From positions 62,001-126,000 of the forward strand of contig JAUWLW010000001.1 of the NCBI GenBank assembly GCA_030613505.1: a stretch of 64,000 bases of DNA. Reading direction: 5' to 3'. Of the stretch, positions 33,915 to 41,691 are shown piece by piece (within the stretch, counting starts at the first letter, position 1; each line of letters begins with the position of its first letter). The notes below the pieces were generated by a model. It was not told the origin of the DNA and did no database searches. It worked only from the letters and a program-made list of their open reading frames with translations. Origin of the DNA: Candidatus Zixiibacteriota bacterium (lineage in GTDB: Bacteria; RBG-13-66-14; B26-G2; WVWN01). The translations under genes were made by a program, and so were the position numbers.

Positions 33915-34754
33915 TCAGAACGGAGGCGTAAAGTCGGGGTGCTCTTTGAGCCATTTGTTTTGGGCGCGGCGGGCGCCCCAGTCGGTATCGATAACATTAC
34001 CGCCCAGGTAACCTAATGCGAATACGGGGATCGGTACAAACCATCTTAGATTAACTATGAATTCACTCGTCTTGATATGAACGTCAATATCCCCCAGACT
34101 CGCGAAGAACACGAATACTAGAGATAAAAAGGCCGCAGAGGGCGCGATGATCCACCGCGAGTAGCCGCGGTTGGCCTTGATTACCTCTTTCGGGATGAGC
34201 GTCCCGTCGGCGTAGAAGTACGTACCCTTACCCGTTCCGTCGCGACCCCGGTACGGGAGGTACGCGGAGGCCGATTTACGCGTGTCGACGACTGTGTAAA
34301 CGTCTTCCGATAAAGCGGCGGCCGACGGTAAAGGCCAACGCGCGCCGACTAACCAGGCCCCGTTGGCTTCAAGCGAGCCGCCCTTTTTCAATTCGAATCC
34401 GGACCACGTCTCGTCTGGCGAGCCGTCCGACTCGGGGATAAATATTACCGGCGCTTCCCGAGCGCCGCTTATCTTGAGGGCGCCCGCTACGACGACCTCG
34501 ACGTCGTAGTTCGCCCCGTGCTTCACGAACGTTCGGGACAACGCGTCCTCTCTGCTAACCGTAACGCGCGTCCCGGCCTCGACGGTCAGCGTCGCCCCGG
34601 GCGCTATTAGTAGGTCGCCGGCGAGGTACACGTCGCCGGCCCACGTGGTATCCTCTGCTATGGTTCCGGCCACGCCCGGGCCGTCGTAGTCGGCGGCCCC
34701 GGCGGCCCCCCACGCGCAAACGCAAACTGTAACCGCGTACTTAAATATTTTCAT
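33915..34754 (-). CDS. Secreted/membrane beta-helix-like protein, copy 1
   Basis: This 279-residue protein begins with a signal peptide (MKIFKYAVTVCVCAWGAAGA) and has a beta-rich N-terminal half (LAGDLLIAPGATLTVEAGTRVTV) resembling right-handed beta-helix or pilus-like domains. A C-terminal pair of hydrophobic helices and a terminal WGARRAQNKWLKEHPDFTPPF motif follow. It is paralogous to 35001-35846 in tandem. The two agree nearly throughout, except in the membrane region (about residues 205-255), where they differ strongly. Function unknown. It is downstream of tRNA-Val copy 1. Confidence 0.8.
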   Translation of the reverse strand: MKIFKYAVTVCVCAWGAAGAADYDGPGVAGTIAEDTTWAGDVYLAGDLLIAPGATLTVEAGTRVTVSREDALSRTFVKHGANYDVEVVVAGALKISGAREAPVIFIPESDGSPDETWSGFELKKGGSLEANGAWLVGARWPLPSAAALSEDVYTVVDTRKSASAYLPYRGRDGTGKGTYFYADGTLIPKEVIKANRGYSRWIIAPSAAFLSLVFVFFASLGDIDVHIKTSEFIVNLRWFVPIPVFALGYLGGNVIDTDWGARRAQNKWLKEHPDFTPPF

Positions 34755-34796
34755 AAAAAACCCAGCCCCACCCCGCTGGAGCGAGTCGCGGCGTTT

Positions 34797-34869
34797 TGGG
34801 CGCTACAGGACTCGAACCTGTGACTTCTGCTCTGTGAAAGCAGCGCTCTGCCAACTGAGCTAAGCGCCC
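34797..34869 (-). tRNA. tRNA-Val (anticodon CAC), copy 1
   Basis: The cloverleaf folds with acceptor GGGCGCT/AGCGCCC, D stem GCTC/GAGC, anticodon stem CTGCT/AGCAG with loop TTCACAG, and T stem ACAGG/CCTGT with TTCGAGT loop. The discriminator is A. CCA is not encoded. The anticodon CAC reads GTG, the valine codon. Confidence 0.93.
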
Positions 34870-34926
34870 GCGCAGCTCCTCCAGGTGCTCCAGGAAGTTC
34901 ATCTCATCCGGCTTTTTTCGGGGCAT
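34870..34926 (-). pseudogene. Duplicated 5' fragment of tatC
   Basis: The first 19 codons of tatC (MPRKKPDEMNFLEHLEELRG, almost identical) are repeated next to tRNA-Val copy 1 and run straight into the tRNA. It is the left end of a tandem duplication with a unit of about 1090 bases. Confidence 0.9.
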
Positions 34927-34935
34927 AGTTAAGGG

Positions 34936-34962
34936 TAAAAAACTCCGGCCTTTCGCCGGAGT
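34936..34962 (-). terminator. Terminator after DUF gene copy 2
   Basis: The same ACTCCGGC/GCCGGAGT stem as at 33846-33876, here with a CTTTC loop on the plus strand, followed by a T tract on the minus strand. It is the copy created by the tandem duplication. Confidence 0.82.
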
Positions 34963-35000
34963 ATAACTTTATCGAAAGCGGCCCGCAAGGATTTACGGGT

Positions 35001-35846
35001 TCAGAACGGCGGCGTGAAGTCGGCGCGCTCTTTGAGCCACTTATCCTGGGCGCGGCGGGCGCCCCAGCGGGTGTCGATACCGAAGCCCGCGAGGTATCCA
35101 ATCCCAAAGCACAAGGGCGGTATGAGTAACGGCCAGTACGCTTCGGCCGCTGACGGCGAAGGTCCGTGTTCTTGGAAGGCAATACTCATACCTATAAAAA
35201 ACGCCGCTACGCTACCGGCCGCCGTAAGACAAGGCGCGATTATCCACCGAGAGTAGCCGCGGTTGGCCTTTATTACCTCTTTAGGAACGAGCGTGCCGTC
35301 GGGGTAGAAGTACGCGCCCTTACCGGTTCCGTCGCGACCCCGGTACGGAAGGTACGCCGAGCCCGATTTACGCGTTTCGTCCACCGTGTAAACATCGTCC
35401 GACAAAGCTGCCGCGGACGGTAAAGGCCAGCGCGCGCCGACGAACCAAGCGTCGCCCGCGGTGAGCGTACCGCCTTTTTTCAATTCGAATCCCGACCACG
35501 TTTTGTCCGGCGAGCCGTCGGCCTCGGGGACAAATATCACCGGCGCGTCGCGCGCGCCGCGTATTTTAAGGCCGCCGGCGACGACGACCTCGACGTCGTA
35601 GTCCGTTCCGTGCTTTACGAACGTTCGGGACAGCGCGTCTTCGCGGGCTACCGTTACCCGCGTCCCGGCCTCGACGGTCAGCGTCGCCCCGTCCGCTATT
35701 AGTAGGTCGCCGGCGAGATAAACCTCCCCCGCCCACGTCGTATCCTCGGCGATTACGCGGGCGACGCCCGGGCCGTCATAGTCGGCGGCGCCGGCGGCCC
35801 CCCACGCGCAAACGCAAACTGTAACCGCGTACTTAAATATTTTCAT
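35001..35846 (-). CDS. Secreted/membrane beta-helix-like protein, copy 2
   Basis: This 281-residue paralogue of 33915-34754 shares the signal peptide, the beta-rich region and the TPPF C-terminus. The transmembrane segment (about 205-255: CLTAAGSVAAFFIGMSIAF...) is essentially different from copy 1. It lies 42 bases downstream of tRNA-Val copy 2 and is expected to be co-transcribed with it from the consensus promoter at 35991-36019. Function is unknown. Confidence 0.8.
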   Translation of the reverse strand: MKIFKYAVTVCVCAWGAAGAADYDGPGVARVIAEDTTWAGEVYLAGDLLIADGATLTVEAGTRVTVAREDALSRTFVKHGTDYDVEVVVAGGLKIRGARDAPVIFVPEADGSPDKTWSGFELKKGGTLTAGDAWFVGARWPLPSAAALSDDVYTVDETRKSGSAYLPYRGRDGTGKGAYFYPDGTLVPKEVIKANRGYSRWIIAPCLTAAGSVAAFFIGMSIAFQEHGPSPSAAEAYWPLLIPPLCFGIGYLAGFGIDTRWGARRAQDKWLKERADFTPPF

Positions 35847-35888
35847 AAAAAACCCAGCCCCAACCCGCTGGAGCGAGTCGCGGCTTTT

Positions 35889-35961
35889 TGGGCGCTACAG
35901 GACTCGAACCTGTGACTTCTGCTCTGTGAAAGCAGCGCTCTGCCAACTGAGCTAAGCGCCC
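35889..35961 (-). tRNA. tRNA-Val (anticodon CAC), copy 2
   Basis: Sequence and fold are identical to copy 1 at 34797-34869. It stands directly downstream of a consensus minus-strand promoter at 35991-36019, so it is probably the ancestral copy. Confidence 0.93.
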
Positions 35962-35990
35962 GCGCCAGCGTCTTTCCTCCTTCACCTTTC

Positions 35991-36019
35991 ATTATACTCC
36001 CCGCCGATGCGTATGTCAA
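35991..36019 (-). promoter_or_regulatory. Consensus sigma70 promoter for tRNA-Val
   Basis: On the minus strand TTGACA (36014-36019) and TATAAT (35991-35996) with a 17-base spacer. Transcription would begin about 20 bases upstream of tRNA-Val copy 2. Confidence 0.88.
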
Positions 36020-36039
36020 CCGCGTTCGCCGACTCGGCG

Positions 36040-36405
36040 TTAAGGGAGCTCGCCGGCGTCGAGCGTGTAGGCCCCGACCGGCTCGTCGCGGCCTACGTGG
36101 GAGGCGACGACCTCCCGCGCGCGTTCGGGCGTCATGTCGGCGTAGACCAGCTCCTCGCCGTCGGCGGCGGTCACGGCTACCAGCGGCTCGCGCTCGCACA
36201 GGCCGCGGCAGCCGCACTGCGTTACGATGACGTCCGTTATGCCGAGCCCTTCGAGCTCGTCGATTATCGCGGCCAGGACCTCCCGCGCGCCGGCGGCGAT
36301 GCCGCACGTCCCCATGCCGACGACGACGGTGTAACGCGCGCCGCCCTCCGGCAACTCCTCGCCGGGCATCTTCTCGACCATCTTGCGTAAGTCTTCGAGT
36401 TTCAT
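36040..36405 (-). CDS. [2Fe-2S] ferredoxin-domain protein (HndA/B-like)
   Basis: The 121-residue protein has the thioredoxin-like [2Fe-2S] domain seen in NuoE and HndB-type subunits. Cluster-ligand positions are visible as VVGMGTCGIAAGA and VTQCGCRGLCEREP. These proteins pass electrons to or from hydrogenases and NADH-linked complexes. It is last in the minus-strand hydrogenase run, 28 bases after the histidine-kinase-like ATPase gene. A NuoF/HndC partner is not in the window. Confidence 0.9.
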   Translation of the reverse strand: MKLEDLRKMVEKMPGEELPEGGARYTVVVGMGTCGIAAGAREVLAAIIDELEGLGITDVIVTQCGCRGLCEREPLVAVTAADGEELVYADMTPERAREVVASHVGRDEPVGAYTLDAGELP

Positions 36406-36432
36406 CGCGCTGCCTTCCCCTCGCGGGCCCGG

Positions 36433-36990
36433 CTACGAAGCGTCGCGGCCTTCCGCCAGCCTTCGCTCGCGTTCCCGGAGGTATTTTAGAAGCGCTCCCG
36501 CCACGCGGGGCTTCCCCAGGGACCTCGTGGCCAACGTCTGTTTGAGCTCGGCGGTACCCACCTCAAAGCACGCGCCGTCTATCGTATGCCGGTATTCGAA
36601 TTCCACGTCGGCGTTAGTCACCACCAGCGTCCACACCGTCGCCGCTATGTCGCCGAGCGGCGGTCGGTCGACGTGGTCGAGCTCGAAGCGCGCCTCGACC
36701 GCCGTCCCCTGCCCGGGCGACGACGTTACGGCTAAGCCGCCGCCGGCCTGTTCCGCCGTTTGCTTGAGCAGCGGGATGCCGAGCCCCACCCGGCGCGTGT
36801 CGCGGGTGGTGAAGAACGGGTCGTGGATTTGGGCGAGCTGTTCCTCGGTCATGCCGCAGCCGTTGTCGCGCACGGCGAACGCCAGCAGGTTCCGGGCGCG
36901 GTCCTCGGTAACCTCGACCGCGATTTCCGTCGCGCCCGCCCGGATGGAGTTCATGGCGATGTCGAGGATATGTAGGGATAGTTCTTCCAC
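36433..36990 (-). CDS. Histidine-kinase-like ATPase (HATPase_c) protein
   Basis: This 185-residue protein contains only a GHKL ATPase domain: N-box HILDIAMNSIRAGATEI, G1 box VRDNGCGM, F/G2 region HDPFFTTRDTRRVGLGIPLLKQTAEQAGGGL. There is no dimerisation or phosphoacceptor domain. Such stand-alone ATPases are typical companions of group C/D [FeFe] hydrogenases, probably acting in signal relay. It lies between the PHP gene and the [2Fe-2S] gene in the cluster. Confidence 0.9.
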   Translation of the reverse strand: MEELSLHILDIAMNSIRAGATEIAVEVTEDRARNLLAFAVRDNGCGMTEEQLAQIHDPFFTTRDTRRVGLGIPLLKQTAEQAGGGLAVTSSPGQGTAVEARFELDHVDRPPLGDIAATVWTLVVTNADVEFEYRHTIDGACFEVGTAELKQTLATRSLGKPRVAGALLKYLRERERRLAEGRDAS

Positions 36991-37001
36991 GTCCGATGAA
37001 T

Positions 37002-37736
37002 TCAGTTGTAGCCGGCGATACGCCGGCCTCCTTCGCCGCGGAGAGCCATTTTTATTTCTTGAAGCGTCGGCGCGGCGAGCTCGAAGACGGTGTACCCCTT
37101 CCCTATATCCGCAGACTGGTGCGCGTCGGAGGAACGGATAATGGGGTAGCCCGAGCCGGCGAAATCCTCCTCCTTGCCGAAGGGCGAGAGCTCGAGGGCG
37201 TCGAAGAGGTCGGGGGGGATAAAGCCGAGCTGGCTCGTCATGCTGAAAGCCGGCCGGTCGACGTGGCAGGCGACGGCCAGGCCGGCGTATCGATGAATGT
37301 AGTCCACGGTCGTGGCGACGTCCATATCCGTCGCGCCCAATAGCATCCGCCGGTTTATGCCGAGGACGTTTTCGTCTTCGTCCACGATGACCTGGTAGCC
37401 GAAGCGTTTCGGGTCGTTCTCGCCCGCTTGGAGCCGTTGATATACTTTGCCCTGCATCTCGCCGACGTCGGCCGGCGTCGCGAAGAGCGCGAGGACGTGG
37501 ACTTCCTCCGCGGTGGTAACTTCTATCCCGGGGATTACGGCGACGCCGGCTTTTTCGCCCAGCCGAATCGTCGGCAGCGCGTTTTCGGAGGCGTTGTGGT
37601 CGGTGAGGCCGATTATGGCGAGGCCGCGCCTTCGAGCGGTTTGGACGATGCGTCGCGGCGATTGCTCGAGGTCGGCGCAGGGGGAGAGAACGGAATGGAC
37701 GTGCAGGTCGGCGCGGAAGGTACGCAGACTGCTCAG
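37002..37736 (-). CDS. PHP-domain phosphoesterase (TrpH-like)
   Basis: The 244-residue product has the PHP metal-binding motif FRADLHVHSVLSPCADL, then IIGLTDHNASENA and VIPGIEVTTAEEVHVLALF, and a late SSDAHQS. PHP proteins are phosphoesterases with a trinuclear metal site. No ATG, GTG or TTG starts the domain: the only plausible start is CTG at 37734-37736, overlapping the DRTGG stop codon as CTGA and preceded by GGGGGAT at six bases. The gene belongs to the hydrogenase cluster. Confidence 0.85.
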   Translation of the reverse strand: MSSLRTFRADLHVHSVLSPCADLEQSPRRIVQTARRRGLAIIGLTDHNASENALPTIRLGEKAGVAVIPGIEVTTAEEVHVLALFATPADVGEMQGKVYQRLQAGENDPKRFGYQVIVDEDENVLGINRRMLLGATDMDVATTVDYIHRYAGLAVACHVDRPAFSMTSQLGFIPPDLFDALELSPFGKEEDFAGSGYPIIRSSDAHQSADIGKGYTVFELAAPTLQEIKMALRGEGGRRIAGYN

Positions 37737-38092
37737 CGTTCTATCCCCCTGACGCCCATTTTGTAGAGTCGGCCTGCGAGGTCGAAGCTGCTTTCGTCGG
37801 AGAGTAGGACGTTTACGCCTTCCTCTCCCGCCTTGGCGAGCGTATCTTCCGAGGGCTTTCTCCCGTTGGCGATGACTACGCCCGCGAGGTCGTTGAGCGA
37901 GCATACGGCGGCGATGTTGGCGTGGGTCTGGATCGTGATCCAGAGCGCGCCGGCGCCGGCGTTCGCCATCACGTCGGACAACAGGTCCGACACGTAGCTG
38001 CCTTTGACGTCACGGTCGAGCGCCCCGGCTTCGACCGCTACCTCGAGGCCCAGCTTATCGACTATCTTCTTCAGTTCCATGTTTACCTGCAT
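37733..38092 (-). CDS. DRTGG-domain protein
   Basis: This 119-residue protein matches the DRTGG domain (GALDRDVKGSYVSDLLSDVMANA..., ending near DLAGRLYKMGVRG). Such domains accompany CBS domains or kinases and are common beside [FeFe]-hydrogenase genes, where they may sense ligands. It overlaps the hydrogenase gene by 38 bases at its 5' end and the PHP gene by four at its 3' end. Confidence 0.9.
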   Translation of the reverse strand: MQVNMELKKIVDKLGLEVAVEAGALDRDVKGSYVSDLLSDVMANAGAGALWITIQTHANIAAVCSLNDLAGVVIANGRKPSEDTLAKAGEEGVNVLLSDESSFDLAGRLYKMGVRGIER

Positions 38093-39461
38093 TTCCCCTC
38101 GTCTTGAGGGTTGGCGGTAATAGTTCGGCCAGGCTGCTCATCTCCTTGGCCAATCTTTGGAGTTGTTCCCCCAACTTAAAGGTGCAATCGGTGACGTGCG
38201 CTTTATTCAAAACGACGTCCTCCGCGAAGGCTCGGCAGGTGGGTGCGCCGCACGAGCCGCAATCAATACCCGGCAGCGTAGTTATTATCTTCTCAAGCTC
38301 CTTCATGCGCGCGATGGTCTCGGCGATGTCGGTTCCCAGGCCGAGGGTGGGGCGGGGTTGGACCGGCGCCTTGAGGTTGAACTCCCGCCGCTCCACCATC
38401 CCCAGGATCTCGTCGTAGGAGAGGTCCGGCGACCGGCTCTCCGCGATGCCGAATTCCTCGCCTTTGGCTTCCCGCAGGAGGTCGATGCGGTGCTTCGCCA
38501 CGAAGGGCTCCTGGGTCGTCAAGGGCCCGCCGACGCATCCCCCGGTACACGCCCGGAGCTCGAGGTAGTCGTAGCCGTGGTGATACTCGTCGCTCTCGAT
38601 GAGCTCCAGAACCCGGACGACGTTGTCGATGCCGTCCACCGCCAAGCGACGTCCCTGGCCCAGGAGTCTATTCTCGCCGCCGGCGGCGCCCCACCCTATG
38701 CCTAAGCCCGAGGCACGCGCGATGCCGGGGACTACCTCGATTTTTTCCAGGTTGCTCATTATGCGGTTGTATACGTCGGAGATGGCGAGGGCGCCGTCCA
38801 GAAAGTTGTCGCGGGCCGCTACCGGCTGCTTGACGGCGGTTACTTTAGCCGGGCACGGCGTGATGAAGAAAGTACCTATCTCCTCCGGCGCGACGCCGAG
38901 GTGGCGGCTCCGGCTCATTTTGACCACGCGGGCGGCGGCGTCCATCGGCGCTTCGATCGGGACTATGTGGCCCACCAGCGACGGAAAGCGAACCTGGATC
39001 AGACGGACGACGGCCGGACACAGCGACGAGATCGTGGGCTTTACGCGGTTTTCGTCCTTGAGGTATTCGCGGAGCGCGAGGGTGATTATTTCGCCCCCCA
39101 GCGCCCCCTCGTATACCTCGTCGAAACCCAAGTGGATCAGGCCTGAGAATACCTTTTCCGGCGGGATGGACGTTTTAAATTGGCCCAGGAACGCGGACGA
39201 GGGAATCGCGACGTTGTACCGAAAGCGCTTTAACTCGTCGAGCGTATCGGTCAGCGCGTACCTGGCGTCGGTAGGGCAAACCCGGATGCACTCGCCGCAG
39301 TCGACGCACCGCAGCGGGTTTATCCGGGCCTTGCCGTAGTGTACCCGTATCGCCTCGGTCGGGCATTCGCGGACGCAGTGGGTGCATCCTATGCACCGGT
39401 CCGCGGCCAAAAGTACCGAGTGATAGTAACTCCGCGTCTCCGCTCTGCGTTTTTCGGCCAT
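38055..39461 (-). CDS. [FeFe]-hydrogenase catalytic-domain protein (group C/D, sensory type)
   Basis: This 468-residue protein has two 4Fe-4S motifs at the N-terminus (C23-I-G-C26-x2-C29-x3-C33 and the second around 52-62). The H-cluster domain follows with motifs ISSLCPAV (C148), TPCPAK (C203) and RACTGGCVGG (C305, C309). These correspond to the L1, P2 and L3 motifs of [FeFe] hydrogenases. A C-terminal Fe-S domain has DCGSCGAPTC. The domain order and the DRTGG/PHP/HATPase neighbours match putative sensory hydrogenases (HydS-like). Evolution of H2 sensing is inferred. A promoter lies at 39523-39551. Confidence 0.9.
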   Translation of the reverse strand: MAEKRRAETRSYYHSVLLAADRCIGCTHCVRECPTEAIRVHYGKARINPLRCVDCGECIRVCPTDARYALTDTLDELKRFRYNVAIPSSAFLGQFKTSIPPEKVFSGLIHLGFDEVYEGALGGEIITLALREYLKDENRVKPTISSLCPAVVRLIQVRFPSLVGHIVPIEAPMDAAARVVKMSRSRHLGVAPEEIGTFFITPCPAKVTAVKQPVAARDNFLDGALAISDVYNRIMSNLEKIEVVPGIARASGLGIGWGAAGGENRLLGQGRRLAVDGIDNVVRVLELIESDEYHHGYDYLELRACTGGCVGGPLTTQEPFVAKHRIDLLREAKGEEFGIAESRSPDLSYDEILGMVERREFNLKAPVQPRPTLGLGTDIAETIARMKELEKIITTLPGIDCGSCGAPTCRAFAEDVVLNKAHVTDCTFKLGEQLQRLAKEMSSLAELLPPTLKTRGNAGKHGTEEDSR

Positions 39462-39522
39462 ATCGAAGCCTTGGGACGACCCGCCGCCGTTCTCACCGCG
39501 ATTGTAGAATTAATTTTTTGCG

Positions 39523-39551
39523 ATTATATTACGGCTCCTCCGCAAGGGCAA
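39523..39551 (-). promoter_or_regulatory. Promoter for the hydrogenase cluster
   Basis: On the minus strand TTGCCC (39546-39551) and TATAAT (39523-39528) with a 17-base spacer, about 60 bases before the hydrogenase gene start. Confidence 0.75.
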
Positions 39552-39596
39552 GATATTTCTGACGCTCCGAGGATCGAAGGGCGAGCTATTTTTTTA

Positions 39597-40628
39597 CTAC
39601 TCCCTCTTGTTTGACGGGAGGCCGAATATTTTTCGCGCGTACGCCCCCATAGCCCAACACCCGACTCGCAGCGGGTGGTCCAGAATAGCCGTCCGGGCGG
39701 TACATACCATCCAGCATTGTACCGGGCACGCCCGGCCGGTCGTCGGCAGAAGCGCCCGACGCGCGCCGCCCTCCCAGATTTCGTCGAAGCTCTCGCGGCC
39801 GAGATTGCCCACCTTCTCGGCGCGCATGTTACACAGGTATACGTCCGCCGCCGGGTCGAGGTAGAAGAACTTGTCGCCGGCGCGGCACGGTATGGGGCGC
39901 CGACCGCGTATTACGATGTCCCGCAGGCCCGCGGCGAAGTAGGCGCGCGCCGCGCCGCCCGGCGTGAACCGGCGGAGGTAATACCGCGTCGCGGCGTCCA
40001 CGGCGCGCAACGCAGCTTCCCGCCCCGGGACGGCCCCCTCTCGGGGCTTGAAATAATGCTCGGAGATATGCGTGAGGGCGAGGCTCAGCGGTAAGCGGTA
40101 TTCCGCGGCCAGCCTGGCCACGCCGTCGAACTCGTCCGCGTTGGCGGCCGATATGGTGAACGCGAGGTGGAGGTCGGGACCCAACAACGGCGCGAGGCGG
40201 CCGACGGTCTCCAGGGCTTTTTTGAACGAGCCGGGCGCCTGGCGGACGTGGTCGTGCGTGGCCTCGAGGCCGTCGACCGAGACGGCCACGTGTAGGCCGG
40301 GGACGTCGCGCCGTAGTTCGCGCACGACCTCCTCGGCCCGCTCGGGCAACGCACCGTTGGTGGATATGGTTATTTGGGCGCCGGTCGCGTCGTGGACGGC
40401 GCGCACCCACGGCACGAGGTCCGCCAGCAGAAGCGGCTCGCCGCCGGTGAGGTTGACGAATTTAAGCGACGGCGGCAATTTCCGTAACGTCTCGGCCGTC
40501 AACAGCTCGTCGGTCTCGCGGTCGGCGAGATCGCACGTCAGGCAGCGGAGGTTGCAGCGGTAGGTCAACGCGACCACCGCGTCGACCGGCCCTTTATCGG
40601 TCGTCGGCGACATCGGCTTTATTTTCAC
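39597..40628 (-). CDS. Radical SAM protein with SPASM-like C-terminus
   Basis: The 343-residue enzyme has the cluster motif CNLRCLTC near residue 30 and FVNLTGGEPLL. A cysteine-rich C-terminal part (PIPCRAG, VYLCNM, GRACPVQCWMVC) suggests SPASM auxiliary clusters. Such proteins modify peptides or anaerobic cofactors; the substrate is unknown. It overlaps the glycosyltransferase gene upstream by 35 bases, so it may act on the same glycan or peptide. No peptide substrate gene was seen. Confidence 0.9.
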   Translation of the reverse strand: MKIKPMSPTTDKGPVDAVVALTYRCNLRCLTCDLADRETDELLTAETLRKLPPSLKFVNLTGGEPLLLADLVPWVRAVHDATGAQITISTNGALPERAEEVVRELRRDVPGLHVAVSVDGLEATHDHVRQAPGSFKKALETVGRLAPLLGPDLHLAFTISAANADEFDGVARLAAEYRLPLSLALTHISEHYFKPREGAVPGREAALRAVDAATRYYLRRFTPGGAARAYFAAGLRDIVIRGRRPIPCRAGDKFFYLDPAADVYLCNMRAEKVGNLGRESFDEIWEGGARRALLPTTGRACPVQCWMVCTARTAILDHPLRVGCWAMGAYARKIFGLPSNKRE

Positions 40629-41691
40629 CTAATAGCTCGGCAAAAAGCGCGTCGTATTCGTCGAGCATGCGGCCTACGTCGTACCGTCGCGCCACCGCGG
40701 CCCGCGCGGCCGCGCCCATCTCCAGCCTTTTCGCCGGTTCGGCGGCCAACTCGATTATGGCGCGCCCCAGCTCTTCGCTCGAGCCCGGCGCAAAGGTGAC
40801 GCCGGCGCCCCCCGACAACATCGCCGGGACGTCGCCGACGGCGGCCGCGACGGCGGCCAAGCCGTGGGCCATAGCCTCGAGCAGCGCCAGCGGCGCCGAC
40901 TCCCGCCGCGACGGCAGCACGAAAAGGTCCGCCGCCCGGTAGACGGGCGAGACGTCGTCGAGCTCGCCCAGGAAAGCGAACCGGCCGCCGAGTTTGGCGC
41001 GCGCGAACCGTTCCAGGCGGGGCCGCTCCGGGCCGGCGCCCGCGACCGCCAGGAACGGCCGGCGGCCTTCAGCCGCCGAGGCCAGCGCTTCCAAAAGGAC
41101 GTCGACGCCTTTTTCGGGCGAAAGGCGGGAGACGGCCGCGGCCACGACGGCATCCGCCGGAAGGCCGAGGCCCTCGCGGGCAAGGCGACGGTCCGCGGGC
41201 GTCGCGGCCGGCGGAACGGCGACGCCGTTGGCGACGACTCGAGCCGAGCCTACGCCCGCCTCCCGAAGCAGTGCGAGCTGCGATTCCGCGACCGCTACTA
41301 CCGCGGCGGCGCCCCCCAGCGCCCGGAGCCAACCGCCGGGAGGTTTGCCCTGAAGGTGGTAGAGGACGACGTACGGCGGCAGCCACCGGCTGAAGGCCGG
41401 CAAGAGCCTCAGCACGTTGTTGTGGTCCAGCGCGACTACCATGTGATAGTCGCGCAGTTCGCCGACGACGCCCAGCCACCGCGCCGGCCGGTTCATAATT
41501 TTAACGTCGACGTCGAAGCCGTCGCCGCGGAGCTCCTTCCCCACGGCCCCCGCGCCGCGCAACAGGAAGAACGAAAACCGGTAACCGCGGTTCCGCAGGC
41601 CGCGCGCCAGCGCCGCGAGTTGGCGCTCCGCGCCGCCCAGCGCCAGCGTCGACGCCAGCGCGGCGACCTTAATCTCTCGCGAGCTCCTCAT
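40594..41691 (-). CDS. Glycosyltransferase family 4
   Basis: This 365-residue GT-B enzyme opens with STLALGGAERQLAALARGL. It has the C-terminal nucleotide-sugar motif AAAVSRLSPEKGVDVLLEAL, FLGELDDVSPVYRAADLFVLPSRRESAPLALLEAM, in which the E-x7-E pair is clear. It probably builds a cell-surface polysaccharide. It overlaps the next glycosyltransferase gene by 23 bases and the radical SAM gene by 35. Confidence 0.92.
   Translation of the reverse strand: MRSSREIKVAALASTLALGGAERQLAALARGLRNRGYRFSFFLLRGAGAVGKELRGDGFDVDVKIMNRPARWLGVVGELRDYHMVVALDHNNVLRLLPAFSRWLPPYVVLYHLQGKPPGGWLRALGGAAAVVAVAESQLALLREAGVGSARVVANGVAVPPAATPADRRLAREGLGLPADAVVAAAVSRLSPEKGVDVLLEALASAAEGRRPFLAVAGAGPERPRLERFARAKLGGRFAFLGELDDVSPVYRAADLFVLPSRRESAPLALLEAMAHGLAAVAAAVGDVPAMLSGGAGVTFAPGSSEELGRAIIELAAEPAKRLEMGAAARAAVARRYDVGRMLDEYDALFAELLGENKADVADDR

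Larger units (their letters stand above)
33774..35965. repeat. Tandem duplication of a tRNA-Val/DUF gene/tatC-start unit
   Basis: Two units of about 1090 bases each contain a tatC 5' end, a terminator, the DUF gene and tRNA-Val(CAC). The junctions share the 10-mer GCGCCCGCGC at 33774-33783, 34864-34873 and 35956-35965. This indicates origin by recombination at microhomology between the tRNA acceptor end and tatC. Confidence 0.85.

Noticed and set aside
34741-34926. A 61-residue protein from the tatC fragment and tRNA
   Set aside because: It is the tRNA translated in frame with the duplicated tatC start; not a gene.
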